A program made the translations under genes and the position numbers. The notes below the pieces were generated by a model. That model was not told the origin of the DNA and searched no databases. It saw only the letters and a program-made list of their open reading frames with translations. Below, piece after piece: positions 42,907 to 51,572 of a DNA stretch of 64,000 nucleotides; the stretch's first letter is position 1; the number at the start of each line of letters is the position of its first letter. This DNA comes from Halorubrum aquaticum (GTDB lineage Archaea > Halobacteriota > Halobacteria > Halobacteriales > Haloferacaceae), in contig NZ_FOPZ01000018.1 of NCBI RefSeq assembly GCF_900113615.1, positions 1 to 64,000 on the forward strand, written 5' to 3'.

Positions 42907-43794
42907 CTATCCGTCGAGTGCGGCTTCCAGTCGGTCGATGGGTCCCTCGTTGCCGACGTGGAGGGGGACACGGTCGTGGATCCCGTCGGGCTCGACGTCG
43001 AGGATCGAGCCGGAGCCGTCCGATGACGCCCCGCCCATCGACTCGACGATGTACGCGATCGGGTTCGCCTCGAAGGAGAGCCGGAGCTTCCCCTCGGGCG
43101 CGTCGACGAGGGCGGGGTACGCGAAGACCCCGCCGTAGGTCACCACCTGGTTCACGTCGCCGACCATCGACCCGCCGTACCGCAGCTTGAGTTCGTCCTC
43201 GACCTCGCGAGCGTACTCCCGGAACGCGGCGGGCCAGTCGGGCACCCGCCCGCCGAAGCCGTAGACGGTCGGCTCGTCGGGCAGCGTCAGGTCGTCGTCG
43301 ACGACCGACCGGGTGACGCCGGGGTCGTCGCCGTCGCGCTCGACGACCTCCTCGCGGACGCCCCGGTCGTCGGCGACGATCATCGTCGTGATCGGGCCGT
43401 AGAGGACGTACCCGGCGGCGACGAGGTCCCGCCCGGAGGCGGGAAGCGGCGCGTCGTAGACGCCGACGACGGTCCCCATCGTGTTGTTCGACCGCAGGTT
43501 CGAGGAGCCGTCGAGGGGGTCGATCGCGACCGCGTACGCGCCCTCGCCGACCGCGCCGCCGACGTCGATCGCCTCCGGGCGCTCCTCGCTGACGAACGAG
43601 CCGACGCCCTCGACCGCGGAGAGCGCCTCCAGGAGCAACTCGTCCGCGTACACGTCGCCCGCCAGCACCGTCTCGCCCGAGGGGTTCTCCGTCCCGCTCT
43701 CGACGCGGCGGCCGGGCAGGGCGTCGCGGATCTCCGGGGCCGTCGCCGCGACCGCGTCGAAGACCGCTTCGACGACCGGATCGGCGTCGGTCAT
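42907..43794 (-). CDS. fbp: Fructose-1,6-bisphosphatase
   Basis: Hydrolyses fructose 1,6-bisphosphate to fructose 6-phosphate in gluconeogenesis. The 295-residue protein is of the class I/inositol-monophosphatase fold: SEERPEAIDVG for metal binding, IDPLDGSSNLRSNNTMGTVVGVY as the key metal and phosphate motif (split here: DPLDGSSN, NTMGTVVGVY), LRYGGSMVGDVNQVV and KLRLSFEANPIAYIVE with the substrate Lys/Glu. The ATG shares its A with the stop codon of the aldolase gene (TGATG), so both are made from one mRNA. The organism thus couples the two last steps of hexose synthesis. Confidence 0.95.
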   Translation of the reverse strand: MTDADPVVEAVFDAVAATAPEIRDALPGRRVESGTENPSGETVLAGDVYADELLLEALSAVEGVGSFVSEERPEAIDVGGAVGEGAYAVAIDPLDGSSNLRSNNTMGTVVGVYDAPLPASGRDLVAAGYVLYGPITTMIVADDRGVREEVVERDGDDPGVTRSVVDDDLTLPDEPTVYGFGGRVPDWPAAFREYAREVEDELKLRYGGSMVGDVNQVVTYGGVFAYPALVDAPEGKLRLSFEANPIAYIVESMGGASSDGSGSILDVEPDGIHDRVPLHVGNEGPIDRLEAALDG

Positions 43795-44597
43795 CAGTCG
43801 TCGCTCTCGGCGATGGCCAGCGCCTCCGCCGGGTCGACCTCCTGGAAGACCACGGCCTCGAGCGCGTCGAGGATCCGTTCGGGGTCGTCGCGCTGGAAGA
43901 CGTTTCGGCCGACCGCGAGCCCCGTCGCGCCGGCGTCGATGGCGTCCGCGACGTTCCGGAGGAACGCCTTGTCGTCGCGCATCGTCCCGCCGGACATGAC
44001 CACCTGCGTGGGGCCGGCCATCCTGACGGCCTCGCCCATCGCCTCGGCGGAGCCGGGGTACTTCACCTTCACGAAGTCGGCGCCGAGCTCGAGCCCGAGC
44101 CGGGCCCCGTAGCAGATCACCTCGGGGCTGCCGTCGTTTCGCAGTCCCTGTCCGCGCGGGTACGACCACATCACGACGCCCATGTCGTGTTCGCGGGCAC
44201 CCTCCTGTGCCTCGCGGAACTCCTCGGCCATCTCCACCTCGTGGTTCGAGCCGCCGTAGACGGTGAAGCCGATCGCGTCGGCACCGAGTTCGGCGGCGTA
44301 CTCGGCCGAGCAGTTGACCGCGCTGTTCGGCTCGCCCCGCCAGAGGTTCGAGGTCCCGTTGAGCTTCAGGAGCAGGTTCACGTCGTCCTCGTACTCCGGG
44401 TAGTACGCCTCTGCGACCCCCTTCTGGACGGCCAGCGCCGTCACCGCCTCGTGGGTCGCTAACTCGAACAGCCGCTCGGGGTCGGCCGTCGCCGGGTTGG
44501 GCTCGAAGTCGACCGGCCCGTGTTCGAGGCCGTGGTCGTACGCCAGAATGAGCGACTTTCCGTCCCGTGAGATGTCGTCGGCGGCGTGAGGAAGCAT
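43794..44597 (-). CDS. fba: Fructose-bisphosphate aldolase, archaeal class I
   Basis: A 267-residue aldolase of the archaeal DhnA/FbaB type, which forms a Schiff base with the substrate. The motifs are LILAYDHGLEHGP at the N-terminus, VMWSYPRGQG, the Schiff-base Lys in FVKVKYPGS, and VVMSGGTMRDD plus AVGRNVFQR for phosphate binding. The related enzyme ADH synthase (for aromatic amino acids) has the same fold, but the direct coupling with FBPase favours the glycolytic/gluconeogenic aldolase. TTTTTTATCG on the minus strand (44620-44628) is its TATA box at 23 bp. It heads the fba-fbp operon. Confidence 0.92.
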   Translation of the reverse strand: MLPHAADDISRDGKSLILAYDHGLEHGPVDFEPNPATADPERLFELATHEAVTALAVQKGVAEAYYPEYEDDVNLLLKLNGTSNLWRGEPNSAVNCSAEYAAELGADAIGFTVYGGSNHEVEMAEEFREAQEGAREHDMGVVMWSYPRGQGLRNDGSPEVICYGARLGLELGADFVKVKYPGSAEAMGEAVRMAGPTQVVMSGGTMRDDKAFLRNVADAIDAGATGLAVGRNVFQRDDPERILDALEAVVFQEVDPAEALAIAESDD

Positions 44598-44619
44598 CAG
44601 TTCGTACTCCGGTTACATC

Positions 44620-44628
44620 GATAAAAAA
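44620..44628 (-). promoter_or_regulatory. TATA box of the fba-fbp operon
   Basis: TTTTTTATC on the minus strand, 22 bp ahead of the ATG at 44597, in an AT-rich patch. The spacing implies a leaderless mRNA. Confidence 0.65.
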
Positions 44629-44806
44629 CACTACGGTCGATCGAGCGTTCGTAAAGAAACGAATTCGATGGGCTCACCGCGCTCTCGATCGCGTTCGGAA
44701 CGGATCCCTCGATGGTTTCCATTACTACTCAGATAGTAAACGATCGTCCGGACGAAACGATCGGCGAGCCACAACGCTTAGGATTCGTGGCACGGCAGCG
44801 GTTCCC

Positions 44807-45664
44807 ATGCGAGAGCTATCCGCGGTGGAGACGGTGGGCGTGGTCGGTGCCGGGACGATGGGCCACGGCATCGCACAGGTCGCCGCGACCGCCGGGTACG
44901 ACGTGACCATGCGCGACGTGGAGGCCGAGTACGTCGACCGGGGCCTCGAGGGGATCGCCTCGAGTCTCGATCGACTCGCCGCGAAGGACGCGCTCGCGGA
45001 GGATCCAGAGACGATCCGATCGCGGATCTCGGGCACCACGGACCTCGCGGCTCTCGCCGACGCCGACCTCGTCGTCGAGGCCGTGATCGAGGACCTCGAG
45101 GTGAAACGGGACGTCTTCGCCGACCTCGCGTCAGTCACCGACGACGACGTCGTCCTCGCGACCAACACGTCGACGCTCTCGGTCACGTCGATCGCGAGCG
45201 CTACCGACCGCGCGGACGCGGTCGTCGGCCTCCACTTCATGAACCCCGTTCCGGTGATGGAGGGCGTCGAGGTCGTCGTGGGCGAGCGGACCGCCGACGA
45301 GGTCGTCGCGTTCGCCCACGCGTTCGCGGCCGACCTGGGCAAGGAGACGTGGGAGTCGGACGACAAGCCGGGGTTCGTCACCAACCGGATCCTGATGCCG
45401 TGGATCAACGAGGGGGTCCGCGCGTACGACGAGGGCGTGGCCACGCGGGACGACGTCGACCGCGGGATGCGACTCGGCACGAACGTCCCGATGGGCCCGC
45501 TCGAACTCGCCGACCACATCGGCCTCGACGTGGTGCTCGACGCCAGCGAGACGCTCCACGAGGAGCTCGGCGACCGGTACAAGCCGGCGTACCTCCTCAA
45601 GCGCAAGGTCGCCGCCGGCGACCTCGGCAAGAAGACGGGCGAGGGGTTCTACGCCTACGAGTGA
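44807..45664 (+). CDS. 3-hydroxyacyl-CoA dehydrogenase
   Basis: A 285-residue NAD-dependent dehydrogenase of fatty-acid beta-oxidation or hydroxybutyryl-CoA metabolism. The Rossmann loop is VGVVGAGTMGHGIAQVAA at the N-terminus. VLATNTSTLSVTSIAS and GLHFMNPVPVMEGVEVV hold the catalytic His region, and KPGFVTNRILMPWINEG the C-terminal dimer domain. The length is that of single-domain HBD enzymes, without a hydratase fusion. The ATG at 44807 is the first one at the normal N-terminus. It is divergent from the fba operon and followed by moaE after 44 bp on the same strand. Confidence 0.94.
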   Translation: MRELSAVETVGVVGAGTMGHGIAQVAATAGYDVTMRDVEAEYVDRGLEGIASSLDRLAAKDALAEDPETIRSRISGTTDLAALADADLVVEAVIEDLEVKRDVFADLASVTDDDVVLATNTSTLSVTSIASATDRADAVVGLHFMNPVPVMEGVEVVVGERTADEVVAFAHAFAADLGKETWESDDKPGFVTNRILMPWINEGVRAYDEGVATRDDVDRGMRLGTNVPMGPLELADHIGLDVVLDASETLHEELGDRYKPAYLLKRKVAAGDLGKKTGEGFYAYE

Positions 45665-45708
45665 GCCGACCGGGAAACGCCTAAGCCGCTCGCCGCCCGC
45701 GTTCGGGC

Positions 45709-46527
45709 ATGCAACCGATCTCGATACTCGGTCCCGGGGCGGACGACCTCGCCGGGACCCTCGCGGAGCGGCTGGAGGGACGCGTCGCGGTCGTCCGTCG
45801 GGACGAGAGCCCGGACGAATCGAACGAACGGGGACACCACGACGGGGACACCGCGGGCGACACGACCCTCTCGCTTTCGTCCGACGGTTCCTGGACCGGC
45901 CGCGGGACCGTCGACGGCTTCGACGCGCTCCTCGATCGGCTCGCGCCGGACCACGACTACCTCGTCGCGGTCGGACTCGCCCGGCTCCGGGTTCCGGCGG
46001 TGCTGCTCGGGGACGACGCCGACCCCGACGAAACGCCGGGGGACGTGCTCGCTCGCGGGGCGGGTCCCGAGGACGTCGACGTCGACGACCTCCTCGCGGC
46101 GCTCGTGGGCGCCGAGCCGTGGGTCACTCGCGAGCTGCTCGTGGACCGCGTCGAGCGGTCGGCCGACGCGGAGCGGTCGGGCGCGATCGCGACGTTCACC
46201 GGACGAGTCCGTGCCCGGGACGCCCCTGACGACGAGCGGACGACCCACCTCGCCTTCGAGAAGTACGAGGGCGTCGCTCGCGAGCGCATGGACGCGATCG
46301 CCGCGGAACTGACCGACCGGGAGGGCGTCTTCGAGGTGGCCTTCCACCACCGCACGGGCGTGATTGAGGCGGGCGAGGACATCGTCTTCGTGGTCGTCCT
46401 CGCGGGCCACCGGGCGGAGGCGTTTCGGGCCGTCGAGGACGGGATCGACCGGCTCAAGGACGAGGTCCCGATCTTCAAGAAGGAGACCACCGAGTCCGAG
46501 GAGTTCTGGCTCCACCAGCGGTCGTGA
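45709..46527 (+). CDS. moaE: Molybdopterin synthase large subunit with N-terminal MobB-like domain
   Basis: A 272-residue fusion. The C-terminal 140 residues are MoaE, which transfers sulphur from MoaD to precursor Z: SGAIATFTGRVRA, TTHLAFEKYEGVARERM, FHHRTGVIEAGEDIVFVVV and the active-site Lys region LKDEVPIFKKE. The N-terminal 110 residues (ISILGPGADDLAGTLAERL onward) resemble MobB, but the P-loop lacks GKT (it reads GPGADDLAGTL), so GTP binding is doubtful. A His/Asp-rich insert lies near residue 45. Such fusions occur in haloarchaea. The gene may be cotranscribed with the dehydrogenase in front. Confidence 0.88.
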   Translation: MQPISILGPGADDLAGTLAERLEGRVAVVRRDESPDESNERGHHDGDTAGDTTLSLSSDGSWTGRGTVDGFDALLDRLAPDHDYLVAVGLARLRVPAVLLGDDADPDETPGDVLARGAGPEDVDVDDLLAALVGAEPWVTRELLVDRVERSADAERSGAIATFTGRVRARDAPDDERTTHLAFEKYEGVARERMDAIAAELTDREGVFEVAFHHRTGVIEAGEDIVFVVVLAGHRAEAFRAVEDGIDRLKDEVPIFKKETTESEEFWLHQRS

Positions 46528-46739
46528 ACGTCGGAGGCGTCGGTCCTCCGGTTCCCCCGTTTCGACCACCTTCCGTGCTCCGCGAGCCGCGACGGCCCTC
46601 CCGTACGGCGTCGTCTCCGCTCCGCGCTCGACCGTGATCGGGTCGTCCGGCCGGCATTGTAGGGGCAAATACCACCGATAAACTCGGATCCGGCGACCGA
46701 TCGGTCCTCGGACGAACCGGTCCTCTTGGGATCGGATCG

Positions 46740-46800
46740 AACGATTCTATGAGGGTTATAAACTGTTTAACCGTCTATCGAACGGTTATAAAACGTCGTT
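46740..46800. promoter_or_regulatory. AT-rich patch with repeated GGTTATAAA
   Basis: Inside the gene-free gap 46528-46909, GGTTATAAA occurs at about 46755-46763 and again at about 46784-46792, each resembling a TATA element, followed by further A/T runs to 46815. The nearest plus-strand gene starts at 46910 and has its own box at 46873. The patch may be a distal control region or the promoter of an unseen RNA on either strand. Confidence 0.4.
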
Positions 46801-46872
46801 CGGTACGTTTTATTTTCCGTTCGTCGTTTGAAAGGTGCTGAAACCCCCTGAATGCCACCCAACGGTCTCCCC

Positions 46873-46879
46873 TTTATAA
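46873..46879 (+). promoter_or_regulatory. TATA box of the DUF7123 gene
   Basis: TTTATAA, 30 bp ahead of the ATG at 46910, in a C-rich context. Confidence 0.6.
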
Positions 46880-46909
46880 CATCCCCCGCCGCCATGGACG
46901 AGTCGTACC

Positions 46910-47170
46910 ATGAGCGCGACTGCGAACCCCTCCACGAACGCGGGCACGACCGACGACCTCTCCAAGGAGGAGCGGCTGAAGCGGTACCTGCTCGAACGCG
47001 CCGAAGACGGCGAGATGTACTTCAAAGGGAAGTTCATCTCGGACGACGTCGAACTCTCGCCGAAGGAGATCGGCGCGCTGATGGTGAAACTCAGCGAGTC
47101 GGCCACCGAGCTCACCGTCGAGAAGTGGTCGTACACGGGCGCGACCACCTGGCGGGTCGAGCCCGCCTGA
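46910..47170 (+). CDS. DUF7123-type small haloarchaeal protein
   Basis: An 86-residue protein of a short conserved haloarchaeal family. After a disordered Ser/Thr/Asn-rich N-terminus (1-17) it has KEERLKRYLLERAEDGEMYFKGKFISDDV and LSPKEIGALMVKLSES, which read like a winged-helix core: helices, then a GKF turn, then a strand TVEKWSYTGATTWRVE. Such a pattern suggests nucleic-acid binding or transcription-related work (inference). It is monocistronic with a strong TATA box. Confidence 0.75.
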   Translation: MSATANPSTNAGTTDDLSKEERLKRYLLERAEDGEMYFKGKFISDDVELSPKEIGALMVKLSESATELTVEKWSYTGATTWRVEPA

Positions 47171-47414
47171 TCCAACCGTCGTCGAACCGGACGCGCTCAC
47201 GCGTCCCCGCCGATCGTTTTGAACCCCCGAACGGTACGCCCTTCCGTTCTTTCCGCTCTTTCTGCTCTTTCCGCTCTTTCCGTTCCTCCGTCAGTCGATC
47301 AGTCGGTTCTCCGGCCCGCTCCGCCGTTCTCTCTCCCGGTCCCTCGCCCTCCGATCGGTTCGTTCCGCGTCCGGTGACGCGGGGTTTATACTCGGCGACG
47401 GCCAACGACCGACG

Positions 47415-48566
47415 ATGTCAGAACGCGAGGACGGGACGGCCTCGGCGGCCGCCGACGTCCCTCGTCCCGACCCGCTCCGGACCTTCTTCCGCGTCGAGGA
47501 GGTCCGCCGCGAGGACGGTCGCGTCCGCTACGTCGGCGAGTCGTACATCCCCGAACGGACGCTCCTCCGGAAGATCGTTCCGGCGTTCCGCGAGGCGGGC
47601 TACGACGTCGACGTGGAGACGGTCGAGGACGGCCACGTCGTCGTCGCGACCCCCTTCGGCCACGGGCGCGAGGGGATCCCCTGGGTGAACGTGGGGCTGT
47701 TCCTCGCGACGGTGCTCTCGACGCTATTCGTCGGCGCGTACGGCTGGTACTACGTCCCGCTCGCGGAGATCCGCGCGAACCCCCTCTCGATGCTACAGGC
47801 GTGGCCGTTCACCGCCGCCGTCCTCGGCGTGTTGATGACCCACGAACTGGGCCACTACGTCGCCGGGCGATACCACGGCGTCGACGTGTCGCTTCCGTAC
47901 GTCATCCCGTTCGTGTTCCCGTTCGGGACGCTCGGCGCGGTGATCCGGATGCGCGGCCGAATGCCCTCCCGGAAGGCGCTCTTCGACGTCGGCGCGGCCG
48001 GTCCCATCGCCGGGCTCGTCGCCACCGTGGTCGTCACCGTGATCGGTCTCTCGCTCGATCCGATCCGCGTTCCGGCGGAGCTCGTGACGGGTTCCGGGAC
48101 GATGATCCGCTTCAACAACCCGCCGCTTTTGGACCTCATCGCCGGGCTGATCGGCCAGCCCACCTCGTACTCGGATCCGACCCGGGCGGTCCACCCGGTG
48201 ATCATCGGCGGGTGGGTCGGGATGTTCTTCACCCTCCTGAACCTGCTTCCGGTCGGCCAGCTCGACGGGGGCCACATGGTCCGCGCGATGGTCGGGCCGC
48301 GCCAGGAGACGATCGCGTCGCTCGTGCCCGGCGCGCTGTTCGCGATCGCCGCGTACCTCCACTACGGACGCGGGCTCGGGCTCGACGAGTCGGTCGGCCT
48401 CTGGGCGTTCTGGGGCGTCTTCTCGCTCGTCATCGCCTTCAACGGCCCGGCGAACCCCGACGACGAGGCGAGGCTCGACTGGCCCCGCGTCGCCATCGGC
48501 GTGTTGACGTTCGGGGCGGGTGCGCTCTGTTTCCTGCTCGTCCCGATACAGGTCGTGACGGCCTGA
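47415..48566 (+). CDS. Site-2 protease family metalloprotease (M50)
   Basis: A 383-residue intramembrane protease. A soluble N-terminal domain of about 85 residues is followed by several helices. The zinc site HELGH is at residues 143-147 inside MTHELGHYVAGRYHGV, and the second motif LLPVGQLDGGHMV supplies the Asp ligand. This is the S2P layout. Such enzymes release membrane-bound regulators or clear membrane fragments. No substrate is near. A TTTATA box at 47385-47390 stands 24 bp before the ATG. The FkbM methyltransferase gene follows after 9 bp and is probably cotranscribed. Confidence 0.92.
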   Translation: MSEREDGTASAAADVPRPDPLRTFFRVEEVRREDGRVRYVGESYIPERTLLRKIVPAFREAGYDVDVETVEDGHVVVATPFGHGREGIPWVNVGLFLATVLSTLFVGAYGWYYVPLAEIRANPLSMLQAWPFTAAVLGVLMTHELGHYVAGRYHGVDVSLPYVIPFVFPFGTLGAVIRMRGRMPSRKALFDVGAAGPIAGLVATVVVTVIGLSLDPIRVPAELVTGSGTMIRFNNPPLLDLIAGLIGQPTSYSDPTRAVHPVIIGGWVGMFFTLLNLLPVGQLDGGHMVRAMVGPRQETIASLVPGALFAIAAYLHYGRGLGLDESVGLWAFWGVFSLVIAFNGPANPDDEARLDWPRVAIGVLTFGAGALCFLLVPIQVVTA

Positions 48567-48575
48567 GGCCCGAGG

Positions 48576-49427
48576 ATGCCCGCGCTCGACACCCCCGCGT
48601 GGCTCGAACGGGTCGGGTTCCGGACGCTCTACCGGCTCGCGGACCTGACGTACGCCCTCGGGGTCGCCACGCCCAAGCGAACCGTCGCCGGCACCTACTG
48701 GAGCTACGAGCCGACGAACCCCCACGGCGACGACCCCGGGCTGGCCGCGCTCGACCGGCTCCCGAACGACGCGACGGTCCTCGACGTCGGCGCGCACGTC
48801 GGCGAGCACGCGATCCCGCTCGCCGTCGGCACCGACCGCCGGGTCGTCGCGTTCGAGCCCAACGGCGAGAGCGCGGACCGACTGGTGCGGAACGCGGCCC
48901 GAAACGGGCTCGACGCCGGCGGTGATCGCGGGATCGATCTCCGACGAGCGGGGCTCGGCGACGAGCGCGGGTCGCTGCCGTTCTACCGCTCGACGTTCTC
49001 GAAGTGCTCCGCGTTCGACCGCGACCGCGCGACCCGGTGGGGGGCACGGGTCGCCGCCGTCGAGGAGGTTCCGGTGTACCGGCTCGACGATCTGGTCGAG
49101 GGAGGTGCCGCGGGCGACGGGACCGTCTCCGGCGACCCGGTCCCCGCGCCCGACGCGATCAAGGTCGACGTCGAGGGCCACGAGCCGGCGGTGTTGCGCG
49201 GGGCGGAGACGACGATCCGGACCCACCGACCGCTGCTCGTCGTCGAGGTACACGAGGCGGGCGGCGCCGGATCGGCTGACGGTGTGGGGGCTAACGGCGA
49301 CCCACTGGAGGGCGTCGACGACTCCTCGGCGCACGCCGCCGACCACGAAGACGCCCTCCGGTCGTGGCTCTCGGAACGCGGCTACGACGTGGACGAGCGG
49401 GACGACGTCTGGGTCTGTCGTGGGTGA
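48576..49427 (+). CDS. FkbM family methyltransferase
   Basis: A 283-residue SAM-dependent methyltransferase. The SAM loop is VLDVGAHVGEHAIPLAVG (about 66-83), followed by VVAFEPNGESADRLVRNAARNG and, near 190, IKVDVEGHEPAVLRGAE, the conserved FkbM end-motif. FkbM enzymes O-methylate sugars, polyketides or lipids; the target here is unknown. The gene starts 9 bp after the site-2 protease gene and is convergent with the UbiB-like gene, 11 bp apart. Confidence 0.9.
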   Translation: MPALDTPAWLERVGFRTLYRLADLTYALGVATPKRTVAGTYWSYEPTNPHGDDPGLAALDRLPNDATVLDVGAHVGEHAIPLAVGTDRRVVAFEPNGESADRLVRNAARNGLDAGGDRGIDLRRAGLGDERGSLPFYRSTFSKCSAFDRDRATRWGARVAAVEEVPVYRLDDLVEGGAAGDGTVSGDPVPAPDAIKVDVEGHEPAVLRGAETTIRTHRPLLVVEVHEAGGAGSADGVGANGDPLEGVDDSSAHAADHEDALRSWLSERGYDVDERDDVWVCRG

Positions 49428-49438
49428 CTCACGTCCTC

Positions 49439-51115
49439 TCAGTCGTCGCGTCGCTCCCGCATCCCCTGTCTGGTGAACTGCGGGTTCCCCGGGATCGTCC
49501 GCCGCTTCTTGCGGAACGACCGGTACAACGCGACCGCGAGCGGGGTCGCGAGCAGGAGGACGATCGCCGCGAGCCGCCACTCCTCGGCGAACGAGTAGAG
49601 GATCGTCGCCGAGAGGACGCCGACCGCGAGCAGCACGGAGTAGGCGATCCGCATCGCCAGCTTGTCGAGCACCCGCGACTCGTCCTCGATGGTGACGTCG
49701 ATGTGGAGGTCGCCGCGGTTCGCCCGGTCGAGGAACGTCTCGGCCTTCGGCGGGACGGTGAAGAGCGACTCGGTCGTCCGTTGGAGCTGTCTGCCGGCGT
49801 CCTCGGCGAGCTCGCGGGCGGTCTGCTCGTAGTACCCCTCCGCCTCCAGGTAGTTCGTCGCGGTCGCGATGAAGTCGAACTCGGGGTCGAGCGTGACGCA
49901 GACCCCCTCGACGACGGTGGCGACCCGGAGGACCAACGCGAGGTTTCGGGGGAGCCGCAGCGGGAACTCGTAGATGGTCGACTCCACCTGCTCGATGATC
50001 TGGTTGACGCGGTACTGCTCGATCTGCTCGCCGCGGGCGTCGGCGATGGCGAGGTCCATCACCTCGCCCATCACGTCGCGGTCGACCTCGGGCGAGAGCG
50101 TCCCCATCGAGATCAGCGTGTCGAGGATCGCGTCGGTGTCCTGTCTGGCCACCGCGACGTAGAACTCGACGATCTTCTCCTGGACGAACGGGTCGACCCG
50201 CCCGGACATCCCGAAGTCGTAGAAGATCACGGCGCCCTCCGCGTCGACTGCGAGGTTCCCCGGGTGCGGGTCGGCGTGGAACACGCCGTCGTCGATGATC
50301 ATCTGGAGGTACACCTCCTGGAGCGTCTCCGCGATCGCGGTCCGGTCGAGGCCTGCCGCGTCGAGCTCGTCGGTCCGGCTGATCTTCGTCCCGCCGATGT
50401 ACTCCATCGTGAGCACCCGAGGACCCGAGGCGGCCTCGTAGACCTCCGGGATCCGGATCCGGTCGTCGCCCGCGAAGTTCGCCTTGATCTCCTCGAGCAT
50501 CTCCCGCTCGCGGCGGTAGTCCATCTCCTCGCGGATCGTCTTCGCGAACTCCTCGGAGAGGTTCTCGATCGAGAACGCCCGGCCGCCGCCGATGAACCGC
50601 CGAACGATCGGGAGCGACCAGCGGATCGCCCTGAGGTCCGCCTCGACGAGCGACTCGATCCCGGGGCGGCGCACCTTCACGGCCACGTCGTTCCCCTCGA
50701 ACCGCGCGGTGTACACCTGCCCGAGGCTGGCCCCGCTTATCGACTCCGCGTCGAAGTCGTCGAACGTCTCCTCGACGGGGCCGAGTTCGTCCTCCAGCAC
50801 CCGCTTCGAGTCCGCCCAGTCGGCGGGCGGGACGTCGTCCTGGAGCCCCTCGAGCACCTCGATGTAGGCGGGCGGGAGGACGTCCGGCCGTGTCGACAGC
50901 AACTGGCCGAGCTTGATGAACGTCGGCCCGAGCGTGAGCAGGATGTCGAGGAGGACGTCGGCGCGCTCGCGCTGGGTGGCGGCGTCAACCTCGCGGCCTC
51001 GTCCGAAAAGCAGGAACCGCTTGCGATCCCGCCAGTAGGCGAGGATCAGCGGCGAGAACCGCCGAATCACGACGAGAAACCGCCAGTAGGCGCGGAGGTT
51101 GACCAGCGTGACCAC
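49439..51115 (-). CDS. ABC1/UbiB-family atypical kinase
   Basis: A 558-residue membrane-linked atypical kinase related to UbiB/COQ8. Signatures are the N-terminal TFIKLGQLLSTRPDVLP (KxGQ motif), SGASLGQVYTARF in place of a glycine loop, the Lys in VAVKVRRPG, the catalytic FHADPHPGNLAV and metal-binding FYDFGMSGRV. The C-terminus has two membrane helices (about 510-550). UbiB proteins support isoprenoid-quinone synthesis by ATPase activity; for haloarchaea, which use menaquinone-type quinones, a lipid role is inferred. The GTG at 51115 lies 3 bp after the Hsp20 stop, so the two genes are cotranscribed. Confidence 0.93.
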   Translation of the reverse strand: MVTLVNLRAYWRFLVVIRRFSPLILAYWRDRKRFLLFGRGREVDAATQRERADVLLDILLTLGPTFIKLGQLLSTRPDVLPPAYIEVLEGLQDDVPPADWADSKRVLEDELGPVEETFDDFDAESISGASLGQVYTARFEGNDVAVKVRRPGIESLVEADLRAIRWSLPIVRRFIGGGRAFSIENLSEEFAKTIREEMDYRREREMLEEIKANFAGDDRIRIPEVYEAASGPRVLTMEYIGGTKISRTDELDAAGLDRTAIAETLQEVYLQMIIDDGVFHADPHPGNLAVDAEGAVIFYDFGMSGRVDPFVQEKIVEFYVAVARQDTDAILDTLISMGTLSPEVDRDVMGEVMDLAIADARGEQIEQYRVNQIIEQVESTIYEFPLRLPRNLALVLRVATVVEGVCVTLDPEFDFIATATNYLEAEGYYEQTARELAEDAGRQLQRTTESLFTVPPKAETFLDRANRGDLHIDVTIEDESRVLDKLAMRIAYSVLLAVGVLSATILYSFAEEWRLAAIVLLLATPLAVALYRSFRKKRRTIPGNPQFTRQGMRERRDD

Positions 51116-51118
51116 CCG

Positions 51119-51499
51119 TCAGGCGTCGGCCTCGTCTCCGTCGTCGCTCTCCTCGACCGGGATCCGATGGGCGTCGGCGTCGGCGCGCTTCGGGAGGGTC
51201 ACCTCGAGGACGCCGCGGTCCATCTCGGCGTCGGCGTCGTCGCCGTCGGCGTCCGGCGGCAGCGGGAGCTCGGCGTCGAGAAACAGCGGGCGGTCCTCCC
51301 GGACGTAGCGGAAGCCCTCCGGCGTCGACTTCTCGCGACGGGCCTCGATGACGATCCGGCCGTCCTCGAAGAGGACCTCCGTGCTCCCCGCGGTCGTCCC
51401 GGGGAGGTCGACGAGCAGGACGTACCCGTCGTCGGACTCGAGCAGGTCCGCAAACACCGCGTCCGGGAGGTCCCGAAGCGCGTCGCGTAACGCTGACAT
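51119..51499 (-). CDS. Hsp20/alpha-crystallin-like protein
   Basis: A 126-residue small heat-shock-like protein. The beta-sandwich is visible from about residue 22 to 112: YVLLVDLPGTTAGSTEVLFEDGRIVIEARR and FDLDAELPLPPDAD-like strands, with DRGVLEVTLPKR as the conserved end of the alpha-crystallin domain. The C-terminal I-x-I anchor is represented at best by HRIPV. The N-terminus is short. Its stop codon lies just before the UbiB-like start, which implies one transcript. Confidence 0.85.
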   Translation of the reverse strand: MSALRDALRDLPDAVFADLLESDDGYVLLVDLPGTTAGSTEVLFEDGRIVIEARREKSTPEGFRYVREDRPLFLDAELPLPPDADGDDADAEMDRGVLEVTLPKRADADAHRIPVEESDDGDEADA

Positions 51500-51572
51500 G
51501 GACGACCGTACGGTCGCCGCGGCGAAAAACCTGTGGTACCCGTTCGACGGATCGCGGTACCCGTCCGGCCGC

